From NCBI GenBank assembly GCA_963675365.2, contig CAXXVA010000002.1, forward strand, positions 248,001 through 312,000: 64,000 nt of DNA. The letters are read 5' to 3'. The position numbers and the translations under genes were made by a program. The notes below the pieces were generated by a model that had not been told where the DNA came from, searched no databases, and saw only the letters and a list, made by a program, of their open reading frames with translations. Shown here one piece after another: positions 7,957-16,235 of this stretch. This DNA is from CAXXOK01 sp963675365. Its GTDB lineage: Bacteria; Bacillota; Clostridia; Christensenellales; Aristaeellaceae. How positions within the stretch are numbered: the stretch's first letter is position 1; each line of letters opens with the position of its first letter.

Positions 7957-8631
7957 ATGTTTCACATTCTGGTCATCGACGACGACCGCAGCACCCGCAG
8001 GCTGATGCAGGAGGTGCTGCGGACCGAGGGCTATTCCGTATATACCGCCGAAAACGGCGAGGACGCCCTGCGGGTGATGGACGAGGAGCACGTGGATTTG
8101 GCGGTGCTCGATCTGATGATGCCCAAAATGGACGGCTACGCCTTCACCCGCGCGCTGCGCTGCGCGCAGAACACCCTGCCTATTTTGATGGTTTCAGCCA
8201 AGCAGGCTCCGGCCAGCCGCAAGGAGGGGTTCCTGGCGGGCATCGACGATTACATGACCAAGCCCGTGGACGAGGAAGAGATGCTGCTGCGCATCAAGGC
8301 GCTTTTGCGCCGGGCGCAGATCGCCTCCGAGCGCCGCATCGAGATCGGCGAGGTCGTTCTGGATTACGACAGCCGCACGGTCACCCGGGGGGAGGACAGC
8401 GTAACCCTTCCCCACAAGGAATTCCTGCTTTTGTACAAGCTCCTGTCCTATCCGGGGAAGGTGTTCACCCGCATCCAGATCATGGACGAGGTCTGGGGCA
8501 TCCAGTCCGAAACGGGATGGGAAACCATTACCGTACACATCAACCGCCTGCGCAAGCGCTTCGGCGAGTATCCGGAGTTTGAAATCGTCTCCGTGCGCGG
8601 GCTCGGCTATAAGGCGGTGAAGCGGAATTGA
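7957..8631 (+). CDS. OmpR/PhoB family response regulator
   Basis: 224 residues. The receiver domain (1-120) has the acidic pair D8/D9, the phosphoacceptor D52 (LDLMMPKMDG), the Ser of MVSAK and the Lys of MTKPVDEEE. The C-terminal winged helix (about 130-224) reads VTLPHKEFLLLYKLLSYPGKVFTRIQIMDEVWG and TVHINRLRKRFGE...SVRGLGYKAV, typical of DNA-binding OmpR regulators. ATG at 7957 follows GGGGGAG by four bases. The stop overlaps the TTG start of the histidine kinase gene. The ABC exporter downstream is an obvious candidate target, by position only. Confidence 0.92.
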   Translation: MFHILVIDDDRSTRRLMQEVLRTEGYSVYTAENGEDALRVMDEEHVDLAVLDLMMPKMDGYAFTRALRCAQNTLPILMVSAKQAPASRKEGFLAGIDDYMTKPVDEEEMLLRIKALLRRAQIASERRIEIGEVVLDYDSRTVTRGEDSVTLPHKEFLLLYKLLSYPGKVFTRIQIMDEVWGIQSETGWETITVHINRLRKRFGEYPEFEIVSVRGLGYKAVKRN

Positions 8632-9707
8632 AAGCGCGCAAACTTCTTCTGTTGCACGGGGGGCGGTATAACCCCCGGCACCGGTTTACCCACATGGTGT
8701 TCATCTTTACCCTGTTTGTGTCGACGATACTCGCCGTTACGATCCTGATCGTCACGCTGGGCATGTTTGCGTTGCACGCGCTGGATATCATCGCCATCCC
8801 CGATACTCCGGGAATCATCGTGCCGATCATCATCTGGGCGCTGGCAAGCCTAGTGATCGGCGTTATCACGGCCGCCATCATCAGCCGCATTCCGCTCAAG
8901 CCGTTCCAGCGTTTGCTGGACGGCATGAACCAGATGGCGCAGGGCGATTATTCCGTCCGGCTGCGCACGGGGCATTCGGCGGTCGGGCGCAAGCTGACCG
9001 ACAGCTTCAACACCCTGGCCGACGAACTGCAGAACACCGAAATGCTGCGTTCGGACTTTGTGAACAATTTCTCCCACGAATTCAAAACGCCGATCGTGTC
9101 CATCATGGGCTTTGCCAAGCTCTTGAAACGGACCGATCTGCCACCCGAAAGGCGCGAAGAGTATCTGGAGATCATTCTAAGCGAGGCCACGCGCCTGACC
9201 GATATGGCGGAGAGCGTTCTGAATCTCGCCAGGATCGAAAAGCAGTCCATCCTTACCGACGTCAGCGAATTTAACCTCAGCGAGCAGATCCGCAACTGCA
9301 TCCTGCTGCTGCAGAAAAAATGGGAACAAAAGCGCCAGGAGATCGCCTTTGACGAGCATGAGTACCACTGCCTTGGCAACGAGGAGATGCTCAAACAGGT
9401 GTGGATCAACCTGCTGGACAACGCGGTAAAGTTCGCGCCCGAGGGTGGCGCCATCCGGGTCGGCATGGTCCGGCGGCCGGACGCGATTTCCGTATCGGTG
9501 TCCAGCTCCGGCGATCCGATCGACGCGGCGGCGATTTCGCGTATCTTTGAAAAATTCTACCAGGGCGATACCTCCCACGCCACCGAGGGCACGGGTCTTG
9601 GGCTCGCCATCGTACGGCGCATCATCGAGCTGCACAAAGGCACGGTCGAGGCCGCGTACCGCGACGGCTGCAACGTGTTCACCGTCACCCTGCCGCAGGC
9701 GCAATAA
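8628..9707 (+). CDS. HAMP-domain sensor histidine kinase
   Basis: 359 residues starting at a TTG that overlaps the previous stop (translational coupling). Two transmembrane segments (about 22-48 and 62-86) with almost no extracytoplasmic loop between them, so it is an intramembrane-sensing type. A HAMP linker (87-138) follows, then HisKA with the phosphorylated H150 in NNFSHEFKTPI, and HATPase_c with N-box (NLLDNAVKFAP), F-box and the G-box GTGLGLAIVRRII. It pairs with the OmpR regulator just upstream. The very short external loop resembles cell-envelope or antimicrobial-peptide sensors that work with ABC transporters. Confidence 0.9.
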   Translation: MKARKLLLLHGGRYNPRHRFTHMVFIFTLFVSTILAVTILIVTLGMFALHALDIIAIPDTPGIIVPIIIWALASLVIGVITAAIISRIPLKPFQRLLDGMNQMAQGDYSVRLRTGHSAVGRKLTDSFNTLADELQNTEMLRSDFVNNFSHEFKTPIVSIMGFAKLLKRTDLPPERREEYLEIILSEATRLTDMAESVLNLARIEKQSILTDVSEFNLSEQIRNCILLLQKKWEQKRQEIAFDEHEYHCLGNEEMLKQVWINLLDNAVKFAPEGGAIRVGMVRRPDAISVSVSSSGDPIDAAAISRIFEKFYQGDTSHATEGTGLGLAIVRRIIELHKGTVEAAYRDGCNVFTVTLPQAQ

Positions 9708-9725
9708 ACGATCCGGTATCCTAAG

Positions 9726-9755
9726 AAAACAGACCTGAAAAAGGTCTGTTTGTTT
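9726..9755 (+). terminator. Rho-independent terminator of the two-component operon
   Basis: AACAGACC (9728-9735), loop of seven, GGTCTGTT (9743-9750), then TGTTTATGTTT. It separates the kinase gene from the ABC exporter operon. Confidence 0.75.
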
Positions 9756-9815
9756 ATGTTTCGTTTAGATTGCGGGTGTATGCTCTTGCCATTAACGAGT
9801 AAGGAAGGATAGCGT

Positions 9816-11576
9816 ATGCTGAGTATTTTTAAGCATCTGAAACGCAAAGAATGGGCGCTGGTACTGCTGAGTATCGTGTTTATCTGCGCGCAGGTGTGGC
9901 TGGATTTGAAGCTGCCCGATTATATGCGCGAGATCACCACGCTGGTGCAGACGTCCACCGATTCCATGGGGAAGGTGTGGTCTTCGGGCGGCATGATGTT
10001 GCTTTGCGCATTCGGCAGTATGGCGACGTCCGTGGTCGTCGGCTACATTGCGGCGCGCATCGCCGCGAGCGTCGCGTTTCGCGTACGCGCGAGCCTGTAT
10101 TCCAAGGTAGAGGACTTCTCCATGGAGGAGATCAACCGCTTCTCCACCTCAAGCCTCATCACCCGTTCGACCAACGATATCACCCAGGTGCAGATGATCG
10201 TGGCCATGGGTCTGGTAGTGCTCCTGCGCGCGCCTATCATGGCGGGCTGGGCCATCGCCAAGATCGCGGGGAAAAACTGGAACTGGTCGCTGGCGACCGG
10301 CGGCGCGGTGTTCGTGATGCTGATCCTGGTGACCACGCTGGTCATCTTCGCGCTGCCCAAGTTTAAAATCATCCAGTCCCTGACCGATAAACTCAACGCC
10401 GCCACCCGTGAAAACCTCACCGGCGTGCGCGTGGTGCGCGCATACAACGCCGAAGGATATCAGGAGGGTAAGTTTGAGCAGGCCAACGAGAACCTGACGA
10501 AAACCAACCTCTTTACCAGCCGCCTGATGGCCATCATGATGCCGGGCATGACGATCGTCATGAACGGGCTGATGCTGTCCATCTACTGGATCGGCGCATA
10601 CCTGATCAACGGCGCGGGCTTTATGCAGAAAATTTCCCTGTTTTCGGACATGGTGGTCTATATCGCCTACGCGATGCAGGTCGTGATGGCGTTCATCATG
10701 CTGGTGATGATCTTCGTCATGCTGCCGCGCGCGACCGTCGCGGCGCGCCGCATCAACGAGGTTTTAAACACCAAGGCGCAGATTGCCGACGGCAAAAAGG
10801 ATCCGCCCGCCTGGAATACGGGGCTGGTGGAGTTCCGCGACGTCAGCTTCAAATACCCGCAGGCGGACGAATACGTGCTTAAAAACGTATCATTCACCGC
10901 CAGCGCGGGCGAAACCGTGGCCTTCATCGGGTCCACGGGCAGCGGCAAAAGCACGCTGATCAACCTGCTCCCGCGTTTCTACGACGTTACCGAGGGCGCT
11001 ATCCTGATCGACGGGCAGGACATCCGCGAGTACCGGCAGGAGGACCTGCACAACAAGATCGGCTACGTGCCCCAGCGCGCGGTAATCTTCTCGGGCACGG
11101 TGGCCTCTAATATCGCCTTTGGCGAAACCGCCGGAACCCCGCCGGGAGAAGATGAAATCAAGGCCGCGGCGGATATCGCCCAGGCGTCGGAATTCATCGA
11201 AAAGCTCGAGGACAAGTACGACGCCCACGTGTCGCAGGGCGGCACAAACCTGTCCGGCGGGCAGAAGCAGCGCGTCGCCATCGCCCGCGCCGTCGCCCGC
11301 GAAGCGGAGATTCTGATCTTTGACGAATCGTTCTCGGCGCTTGACTACAAAACCGACCGCGAGCTGCGCAGGCAGCTCAAGGAGCAGACCATCGGCTCCA
11401 CGACCTTTATCGTCACCCAGCGCATCGGCACCATCCGCCACGCGGACAAGATCATCGTGCTGGATCAGGGACGGGTCGTCGGCATCGGAACGCACGATGA
11501 ACTGCTTAAGGACTGCAAGGTCTACCAGGAAATTGCGGCCTCGCAGCTGTCCAAGGAGGAATTGAATTATGCATAG
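9816..11576 (+). CDS. ABC exporter half-transporter, subunit 1
   Basis: 586 residues: six transmembrane helices (about 15-320) fused to a nucleotide-binding domain. Walker A is GSTGSGKST, signature LSGGQKQRVAIARAVA, Walker B ILIFDES with the catalytic Glu kept. The H-loop has Gln (IVTQRIGTI) where His is usual. With the gene immediately downstream it forms a heterodimeric multidrug or lipid exporter of the LmrCD/BmrCD/EfrAB kind. ATG follows AAGGAAGG. The ORF ends inside the start of the next gene (8 bases of overlap), so the two subunits are made in equal amounts. Substrate unknown. Confidence 0.9.
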   Translation: MLSIFKHLKRKEWALVLLSIVFICAQVWLDLKLPDYMREITTLVQTSTDSMGKVWSSGGMMLLCAFGSMATSVVVGYIAARIAASVAFRVRASLYSKVEDFSMEEINRFSTSSLITRSTNDITQVQMIVAMGLVVLLRAPIMAGWAIAKIAGKNWNWSLATGGAVFVMLILVTTLVIFALPKFKIIQSLTDKLNAATRENLTGVRVVRAYNAEGYQEGKFEQANENLTKTNLFTSRLMAIMMPGMTIVMNGLMLSIYWIGAYLINGAGFMQKISLFSDMVVYIAYAMQVVMAFIMLVMIFVMLPRATVAARRINEVLNTKAQIADGKKDPPAWNTGLVEFRDVSFKYPQADEYVLKNVSFTASAGETVAFIGSTGSGKSTLINLLPRFYDVTEGAILIDGQDIREYRQEDLHNKIGYVPQRAVIFSGTVASNIAFGETAGTPPGEDEIKAAADIAQASEFIEKLEDKYDAHVSQGGTNLSGGQKQRVAIARAVAREAEILIFDESFSALDYKTDRELRRQLKEQTIGSTTFIVTQRIGTIRHADKIIVLDQGRVVGIGTHDELLKDCKVYQEIAASQLSKEELNYA

Positions 11577-13365
11577 AGGACCGATGGGGCGCAACCCCGG
11601 CATGGGGCCCAAAGAAAAATATCCGTTTTCCGCCACCTGGGGCAAGCTGGTAGGCTACTCCAAGCGCTACTGGCTGCCGCTTTTAATCGCGCTGATCGCG
11701 GCGATCGGCGGCTCGGTGTTCACCATCATCGGGCCGGATAAACTGTCCGAACTGACCGACGTGATCATGAAGGGCATGATGACCGGGATCGACCTGACCG
11801 CCGTGACCGCCATCGCCATGACACTGGTTGCCTACTACGGCTCCAGCTCGGTGCTGATCTATGTGCAGGGCTTCATCATGGCGACGATTACCCAGCGCAT
11901 CACCAAGGGCATGCGCAGGGACATCTCCCATAAAATCAACCGCCTGCCGCTGAAATACTTCGATTCCACCAGCTACGGCGATATCCTGTCCCGCGTCACC
12001 AACGATATCGATACCCTCGGCCAGACCATGAACCAGTCTTTGGGCGGCCTGGTATCGGCGGTTACGATGCTGGTCGGCTCCACGGTGATGATGTTCGTCA
12101 CCGATTGGCGTCTGGCGTTCGTGGCCATCGGCGCGTCGCTGTTTGGGTTTATGTTCATGTCGGCGGTGCTCATGCGTTCGCAGAAGTACTTCACCAAACA
12201 GCAGATCCTGCTTGGCAAGATCAACGGCCATGTGGAAGAAGTCTACGCCGGCCACAACGTGGTGAAGGTCTACAACGCCGAAAAGTCGCTGAACAAGGAA
12301 TTTGAGGATCTGAACAAAAAGCTGTACACCACCGCGTGGAAATCGCAGTTCATGTCCGGCCTGATGATGCCGATGATGCGTTTTATCGGCAACCTCGGTT
12401 ACGTGGCCGTCAGCGTGGTCGGCGCGGTGATGGCGATGAACGGCTCGATCACCTTCGGGATCATCGTCGCGTTCATGATCTATATCCGGCTGTTTACCCA
12501 GCCGCTGGCGCAGATCGCACAGTCGTTCACCAGCCTGCAGGCGACCGCCGCCGCCAGCTACCGCTTCTTTGAGTTCCTGGAAGAGGAAGAAATGCCCAAG
12601 GAAGACGAAAAGCACACGTCCATCGACAAGGTGAAGGGCGATATCGAATTCCGCGACGTGCGCTTTGGCTATGACAAGGATAAGACCATCATCCACGGCT
12701 TCTCCGCCTCGGTGAAGGCCGGGCAGAAGATCGCCATCGTCGGCCCCACGGGCGCGGGCAAAACCACCATGGTCAACCTCCTGATGCGTTTTTACGACGT
12801 GGACGCGGGTGAAATCCTGGTCGACGGCGTACCGCTTTCCGCCATGCCGCGCGAAAAGGTGCGGGAGCTGTTCTGCATGGTGCTGCAGGATACCTGGATG
12901 TTCGAGGGCACGATCCGCCAGAACATCGCCTACAACAAACCCGACGTGACCGACGAGGAGATCATCGCCGTATGCAAATCCATCGGCGCGCACCACTTCA
13001 TCTCCACCCTGTCCAAGGGCTACGATACGGTGCTTAACGAAGAAGCCAATATCTCCGCCGGCCAGCGGCAGCTGTTAACCATCGCGCGCGCCGTAATTAA
13101 AAACGCGCCGATGCTCATCCTCGACGAAGCGACCTCCTCCGTGGACACCCGCACCGAGATCCTCATTCAGGACGCCATGGACAAGCTGATGACCGGGCGT
13201 ACGTCCATCATCATCGCCCACCGCCTGTCCACCATCCGCAACGCCGACCTGATCCTCGTGATGAACGAGGGCGATATCATCGAATCCGGTACCCACGAGG
13301 AACTCCTGAAGCTCGACGGGTTTTATGCGGACCTTTACAACTCCCAATTCGAAAAAGTCAGCTAA
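11569..13365 (+). CDS. ABC exporter half-transporter, subunit 2
   Basis: 598 residues with a glycine/proline-rich N-terminus (RGPMGRNPGMGPKEKY), six transmembrane helices (about 35-340) and an ABC ATPase domain. Walker A GPTGAGKTT, signature altered to ISAGQRQLLTIARAV, Walker B MLILDEATSSVD with catalytic Glu, and a normal H-loop (IIAHRLSTI). The altered signature here and the Gln H-loop in the partner fit the asymmetric sites usual for heterodimeric exporters. Translation is coupled to subunit 1. The operon is followed by the repeat element at 13389-13504. Confidence 0.9.
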   Translation: MHRGPMGRNPGMGPKEKYPFSATWGKLVGYSKRYWLPLLIALIAAIGGSVFTIIGPDKLSELTDVIMKGMMTGIDLTAVTAIAMTLVAYYGSSSVLIYVQGFIMATITQRITKGMRRDISHKINRLPLKYFDSTSYGDILSRVTNDIDTLGQTMNQSLGGLVSAVTMLVGSTVMMFVTDWRLAFVAIGASLFGFMFMSAVLMRSQKYFTKQQILLGKINGHVEEVYAGHNVVKVYNAEKSLNKEFEDLNKKLYTTAWKSQFMSGLMMPMMRFIGNLGYVAVSVVGAVMAMNGSITFGIIVAFMIYIRLFTQPLAQIAQSFTSLQATAAASYRFFEFLEEEEMPKEDEKHTSIDKVKGDIEFRDVRFGYDKDKTIIHGFSASVKAGQKIAIVGPTGAGKTTMVNLLMRFYDVDAGEILVDGVPLSAMPREKVRELFCMVLQDTWMFEGTIRQNIAYNKPDVTDEEIIAVCKSIGAHHFISTLSKGYDTVLNEEANISAGQRQLLTIARAVIKNAPMLILDEATSSVDTRTEILIQDAMDKLMTGRTSIIIAHRLSTIRNADLILVMNEGDIIESGTHEELLKLDGFYADLYNSQFEKVS

Positions 13366-13388
13366 CGGCAAGCTCCGATACAATTCCA

Positions 13389-13504
13389 CGCCTGTCGGCG
13401 AGCGTTTTTCCGCCATCATGGGCCTTTAAATCCTCAATGTAGCGCTGCTACACCCTCGGATTTTCAGGCTCCAACCTGACGACAATCCCATTCGCCGACA
13501 GGCG
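13389..13504. repeat. Dispersed hairpin element, copy 2, inside a longer inverted repeat
   Basis: The inner hairpin (13428-13463) matches the element at 7689-7738, including GTAGCGCTGCTAC. It is enclosed by perfect 13-bp inverted repeats, CGCCTGTCGGCGA (13389-13401) and its complement (13492-13504), about 90 bp apart. The nested structure looks like a folded RNA or a small non-autonomous mobile element. It lies right after the ABC exporter operon. The rest of the gap to 13707 shows nothing I recognise. Confidence 0.6.
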
Positions 13505-13707
13505 CGTTCTTGCATTGTCGCTTGCCTTGCCCGCCATCATACCCGATCTGCTTTGTCACCTTCGTTTCCTCGCATCTCAGGCATTCTGAACAGGCTAGGG
13601 CTGGCAGGCAAGAATAACGAGTATTCCGTATTCTTTCCAGTACGCTCTCTCCACATCGCGCGCCTGTTTTATCCATCACTGACAGCGGGAACAGAAAGGA
13701 AACCGTT

Positions 13708-13962
13708 ATGACGTTTAAAGAGAAGTGGGAACGCCTTCCCCGGTGGCTGCAGGTGGCGGCGTACACCGTGCTTGGCCTCGCCGCCATCGGCGGCGTCGGG
13801 TTTTTGGGGTTTCGGCTGATTGAGATGATCATCGGTGGGGAACGGATGAATGTGTTCTGGGGCGTCGCCGGCGCGGTGATCCTGATCGGCGTCGTATTCG
13901 GCGGGTTTGGCAGCAGCAGGCATTCCCGCAAGCGCAGGCGGCGGGGCGAAACCACGGACTGA
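13708..13962 (+). CDS. Small membrane protein related to the ECF-linked protein at 16236
   Basis: 84 residues. Its beginning, MTFKEKWERLPRWLQVAAYTVLG, lines up with MTCKEMWHDVPKPIQIIAYTILG of the protein at 16236-16688, and its second segment (MNVFWGVAGAVILIGVVFGGFGSSRHS) lines up with ITFWQGAGIFILAKILFGGFSSHS. It lacks the WNWLMP motif in between and ends in a short Arg/Lys-rich tail instead of a 60-residue charged tail. Two transmembrane helices are predicted (about 16-40 and 50-68). AAAGGAAA precedes the ATG. No sigma factor is adjacent. Function unknown. Confidence 0.75.
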   Translation: MTFKEKWERLPRWLQVAAYTVLGLAAIGGVGFLGFRLIEMIIGGERMNVFWGVAGAVILIGVVFGGFGSSRHSRKRRRRGETTD

Positions 13963-13979
13963 GAACAAGGCTTGAACAC

Positions 13980-14013
13980 AAAGGCCGTACGCTGATGCGT
14001 ATGGCCTTTGATG
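13980..14013 (+). terminator. Terminator after the small membrane protein
   Basis: AAAGGCCGTACGC (13980-13992), loop TGAT, GCGTATGGCCTTT (13997-14009), 13-bp stem with one G-T pair. The symmetric A/T ends allow bidirectional action, also for the convergent gene ending at 14057. Confidence 0.7.
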
Positions 14014-14056
14014 TTGCCGGAAAGGGGTTTTGTTATTGCGCGAGGCGTGTGGAAGC

Positions 14057-14965
14057 TTAGCCGTTGCCCCCGGTGATGACGTTGGTCATCAGGATTTCGC
14101 CGGTCTGTCCGTCCATCGTTACGCCGCAGCCCCAAGGAACCCCGTCTTTCACGATATTGACACTGAAGCCCCACAGCGTGCCGCCGCTGTCGCGGGTATA
14201 GAAATCGCATTGCACTATGCTGCCCGCGTCCAGTTCCTCGCGGGTCAGGCCGAATTCTTCGATCAGCACCTGATAGGCGATGTCCTTTGCCTGCGCCTCG
14301 GTCAGGTCGCCTTCGCCCGGTGTGCTTTTGCGGATGAACTCGCCGTTCCAATACGCGGTGCCCTCCGTAAAGCTCTCGGGGCCGCCAGGCGGCGTTTCTC
14401 TGGGGACGATTTCAACCGGCGTATCCTTGAGCAGTTCCGCCTGCGCGGCGTTGGCGGCGTCGGTATCATGCAGCGCCTTGGCGATTTGCGGCTGACCCCA
14501 CACCGGGGCATAGAGATCGCCGTTTTCCCACAGCGCTCTGTCCACGTCGTCGTGCGACCAGGACGCGGCTGCGCTGTCGCCCGTTAAAACGACGGTATAT
14601 GTGCCAAGCAGCCCAGGGTTGAAGCCTTCGCCGATAAAGGTAACCGTCCAGATGTCGCCGTCCAGTTGTTCCTCTACAATAAAACAGCCGATGGTTTCCG
14701 GCGTCAGGCCGTAGGCGTCTGAAAGCGCCTGCCGGGCGCGTGACTGCGCGTCCGCCTGCGGCGACCACAGCAGCATATAGGCGGCCAGCGCCGTTACGGT
14801 GAGTACGATCAGTACGATCGCCAGCAAAAGGCCGGCGGTGAGTTTTTTCTTCATGGGTTTCCCTCCGATAATGTTGTTCATCAGTTCGCTGTGCCGCTGC
14901 CGCGTGACCGTAAGCCCCGACAGGTTCTCAAGCAGGCTATCGTGTATCGCGTCTTTATGCGTCAT
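14057..14965 (-). CDS. Probable anti-sigma factor with one membrane helix and PepSY-like repeats
   Basis: 302 residues. A cytoplasmic N-terminus of about 48 residues (MTHKDAIHDSLLENLSGLTVT...), one transmembrane helix (about 50-75, LTAGLLLAIVLIVLTVTALAAYMLL) and a large extracytoplasmic part with two PepSY-like units (ARQALSDAYGLTPETI...; AKDIAYQVLIEEFGLTREELDAG...GVTMDGQTGEIL). Position and topology fit an anti-sigma factor for the ECF gene directly upstream: the ATG overlaps the sigma gene's end by 11 bases. There is no zinc-finger motif in the N-terminus. Binding to sigma is inferred from coupling and layout. Confidence 0.75.
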   Translation of the reverse strand: MTHKDAIHDSLLENLSGLTVTRQRHSELMNNIIGGKPMKKKLTAGLLLAIVLIVLTVTALAAYMLLWSPQADAQSRARQALSDAYGLTPETIGCFIVEEQLDGDIWTVTFIGEGFNPGLLGTYTVVLTGDSAAASWSHDDVDRALWENGDLYAPVWGQPQIAKALHDTDAANAAQAELLKDTPVEIVPRETPPGGPESFTEGTAYWNGEFIRKSTPGEGDLTEAQAKDIAYQVLIEEFGLTREELDAGSIVQCDFYTRDSGGTLWGFSVNIVKDGVPWGCGVTMDGQTGEILMTNVITGGNG

Positions 14966-15467
14966 GCGGGTCACTCCCTTCGGGCTGATAGCGAAGCAGG
15001 GCATACGCCTTGTGCAACTGGTTTTGCACAGTGGCGCGGCTGACGGCCAGTACGTCCGCCGTCTCGGCCATCGTCAGCTTGTGAAAATGGTAAAGCAGGA
15101 TAACTTGCTTGTATTTTGCCGGAAGCCGCAGCACGTCCAGATACAGCTCGCGGGATTGCTCCGCCGTGCCGTCTGGCGGTATCGGCAGGGTCTCGACAGC
15201 CCGGGAGCGGTCTACGTGCCGAAGCCACGCGGTGCGCCGGTAATCTTTGCAGGTGTTGATGGCGATGCGCAGAATCCAGGTTTTCACGGCGCTGCCGCCG
15301 CGCCGCTTGCTCATGCCGCGCCACACCTTGATGAAGGTATCCTGCAGCGCGTCTTCGGCCAGGGCGCGGTCGCCCAGATAGAGAGTGCAGGTGCGCAGCA
15401 CCGCGTCGCCGTATTCCGTGAGCCACGATTCCAGCTGAACTTCGCCCGGTACCAAAGCGTCGTTCAC
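14955..15467 (-). CDS. ECF sigma factor (sigma-70 family)
   Basis: 170 residues, only regions sigma2 and sigma4. Sigma2 shows LGDRALAEDALQDTFIKVWRGM and the -10 recognising VKTWILRIAINTCKDYRRTAW; sigma4 shows LPAKYKQVILLYHFHKLTMAETADVLAVSRATVQNQLHKAYALLR with its helix-turn-helix. The GTG start at 15467 follows AGGAGGTGA by six bases. It is coupled to the membrane anti-sigma candidate. A possible autoregulated promoter with CGTC lies just upstream. Confidence 0.9.
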   Translation of the reverse strand: MNDALVPGEVQLESWLTEYGDAVLRTCTLYLGDRALAEDALQDTFIKVWRGMSKRRGGSAVKTWILRIAINTCKDYRRTAWLRHVDRSRAVETLPIPPDGTAEQSRELYLDVLRLPAKYKQVILLYHFHKLTMAETADVLAVSRATVQNQLHKAYALLRYQPEGSDPHDA

Positions 15468-15491
15468 CGCCGCTCACCTCCTTACACTGAT

Positions 15492-15517
15492 TAGACGTAT
15501 GAAAGACCGGAAAATGC
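15492..15517 (-). promoter_or_regulatory. Candidate ECF-type promoter for the sigma/anti-sigma operon
   Basis: On the minus strand CGTC (about 15497-15494, in CATACGTCTAATC) is preceded by GGCATTTTCC roughly 16-20 bp upstream. CGTC is the -10 core of many ECF promoters. The -35 is not a strong match, so this is tentative. Confidence 0.35.
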
Positions 15518-15559
15518 CAGCCCGGATTGAAATATTTCCAATCTTCCGGAGAACCGCCG

Positions 15560-15568
15560 TGTTATAAT
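15560..15568 (+). promoter_or_regulatory. Extended -10 promoter element ahead of the second ECF gene
   Basis: TGTTATAAT (15560-15568), an extended -10 with perfect TATAAT. No good -35. A leader of about 95 bases would run to the ATG at 15670, within which CCCCGTCTGT (about 15633-15642) could be part of an ECF-dependent promoter. Confidence 0.45.
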
Positions 15569-15669
15569 AGCAAAAGCTAAATGGATATCATGCCAATAAA
15601 TTTTGAAAACCATGCAATAAAGTGTGTCCGTCCCCGTCTGTACAGTGTGAAAGGATTGAGGAGGCATCC

Positions 15670-16221
15670 ATGAAGAACGACGAACGAAGCCGGCTGTTTA
15701 CGTTCTTTGACGCCGAAGGCGACAAGCTCTTGCGCTACGTGCATGCAAGGGTGCGCCGCATCAGCGATATGGACGCCGAAGACATCGTATCAGAGGTCAT
15801 GCTCAGCCTTTTGGGGAGAATGGACAAGGGCGGCCCCGTGGAAAACATCGCGGCCTATGCCTACCGCTCCATCCGCAACAAGATTGCCGACTACGGACGG
15901 GCGGAAGCCCGCACGGTTCCGCTGGACGGGTATTCCGACGAGGACGAGGCGTTTTCCCTCCGGGAAATGCTTTCCGACAGATCGCAGGATATCCCTTCCC
16001 ATGTGGAACGCAAGGAAATCATGCGCGTCCTGACTGCCTGTATGGACAGGCTGGACGGCAAACAGCGCGCCGTGCTGATCGCAACCGAGATGCACGGACG
16101 GAGCTTCCGGGAGCTGTCCTGCGCCTGGCACGAGCCGGTGGGGACGCTGCTGTCCCGCAAATCCAGGGCCGTCAAGGCCATGCGGGACATGCTCAGAGAC
16201 GAAGGAATACTCACGAAATAA
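15670..16221 (+). CDS. ECF-type sigma-70 family sigma factor
   Basis: 183 residues. Sigma2: FTFFDAEGDKLLRYVHARVRRISDMDAEDIVSEVMLSLL and ENIAAYAYRSIRNKIADYGRAE; sigma4: LTACMDRLDGKQRAVLIATEMHGRSFRELSCAWHEPVGTLLSRKSRAVKAMRDML. The central linker carries DGYSDEDEAFSLREMLSDRS. ATG follows GAGGAGG by five bases. The gene is 14 bases ahead of the membrane protein gene at 16236, with which it forms an operon. This sigma/membrane-protein pair is seen in distant phyla (from memory), the membrane protein being the likely regulator or signal transducer. Confidence 0.88.
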   Translation: MKNDERSRLFTFFDAEGDKLLRYVHARVRRISDMDAEDIVSEVMLSLLGRMDKGGPVENIAAYAYRSIRNKIADYGRAEARTVPLDGYSDEDEAFSLREMLSDRSQDIPSHVERKEIMRVLTACMDRLDGKQRAVLIATEMHGRSFRELSCAWHEPVGTLLSRKSRAVKAMRDMLRDEGILTK

Positions 16222-16235
16222 GAGGAGGAACTTTT

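Noticed and set aside
11683..12996. 437-codon minus strand frame opposite the second ABC subunit
   Set aside because: Shadow frame; rich in His, Arg and Asp runs and lacking start signals.
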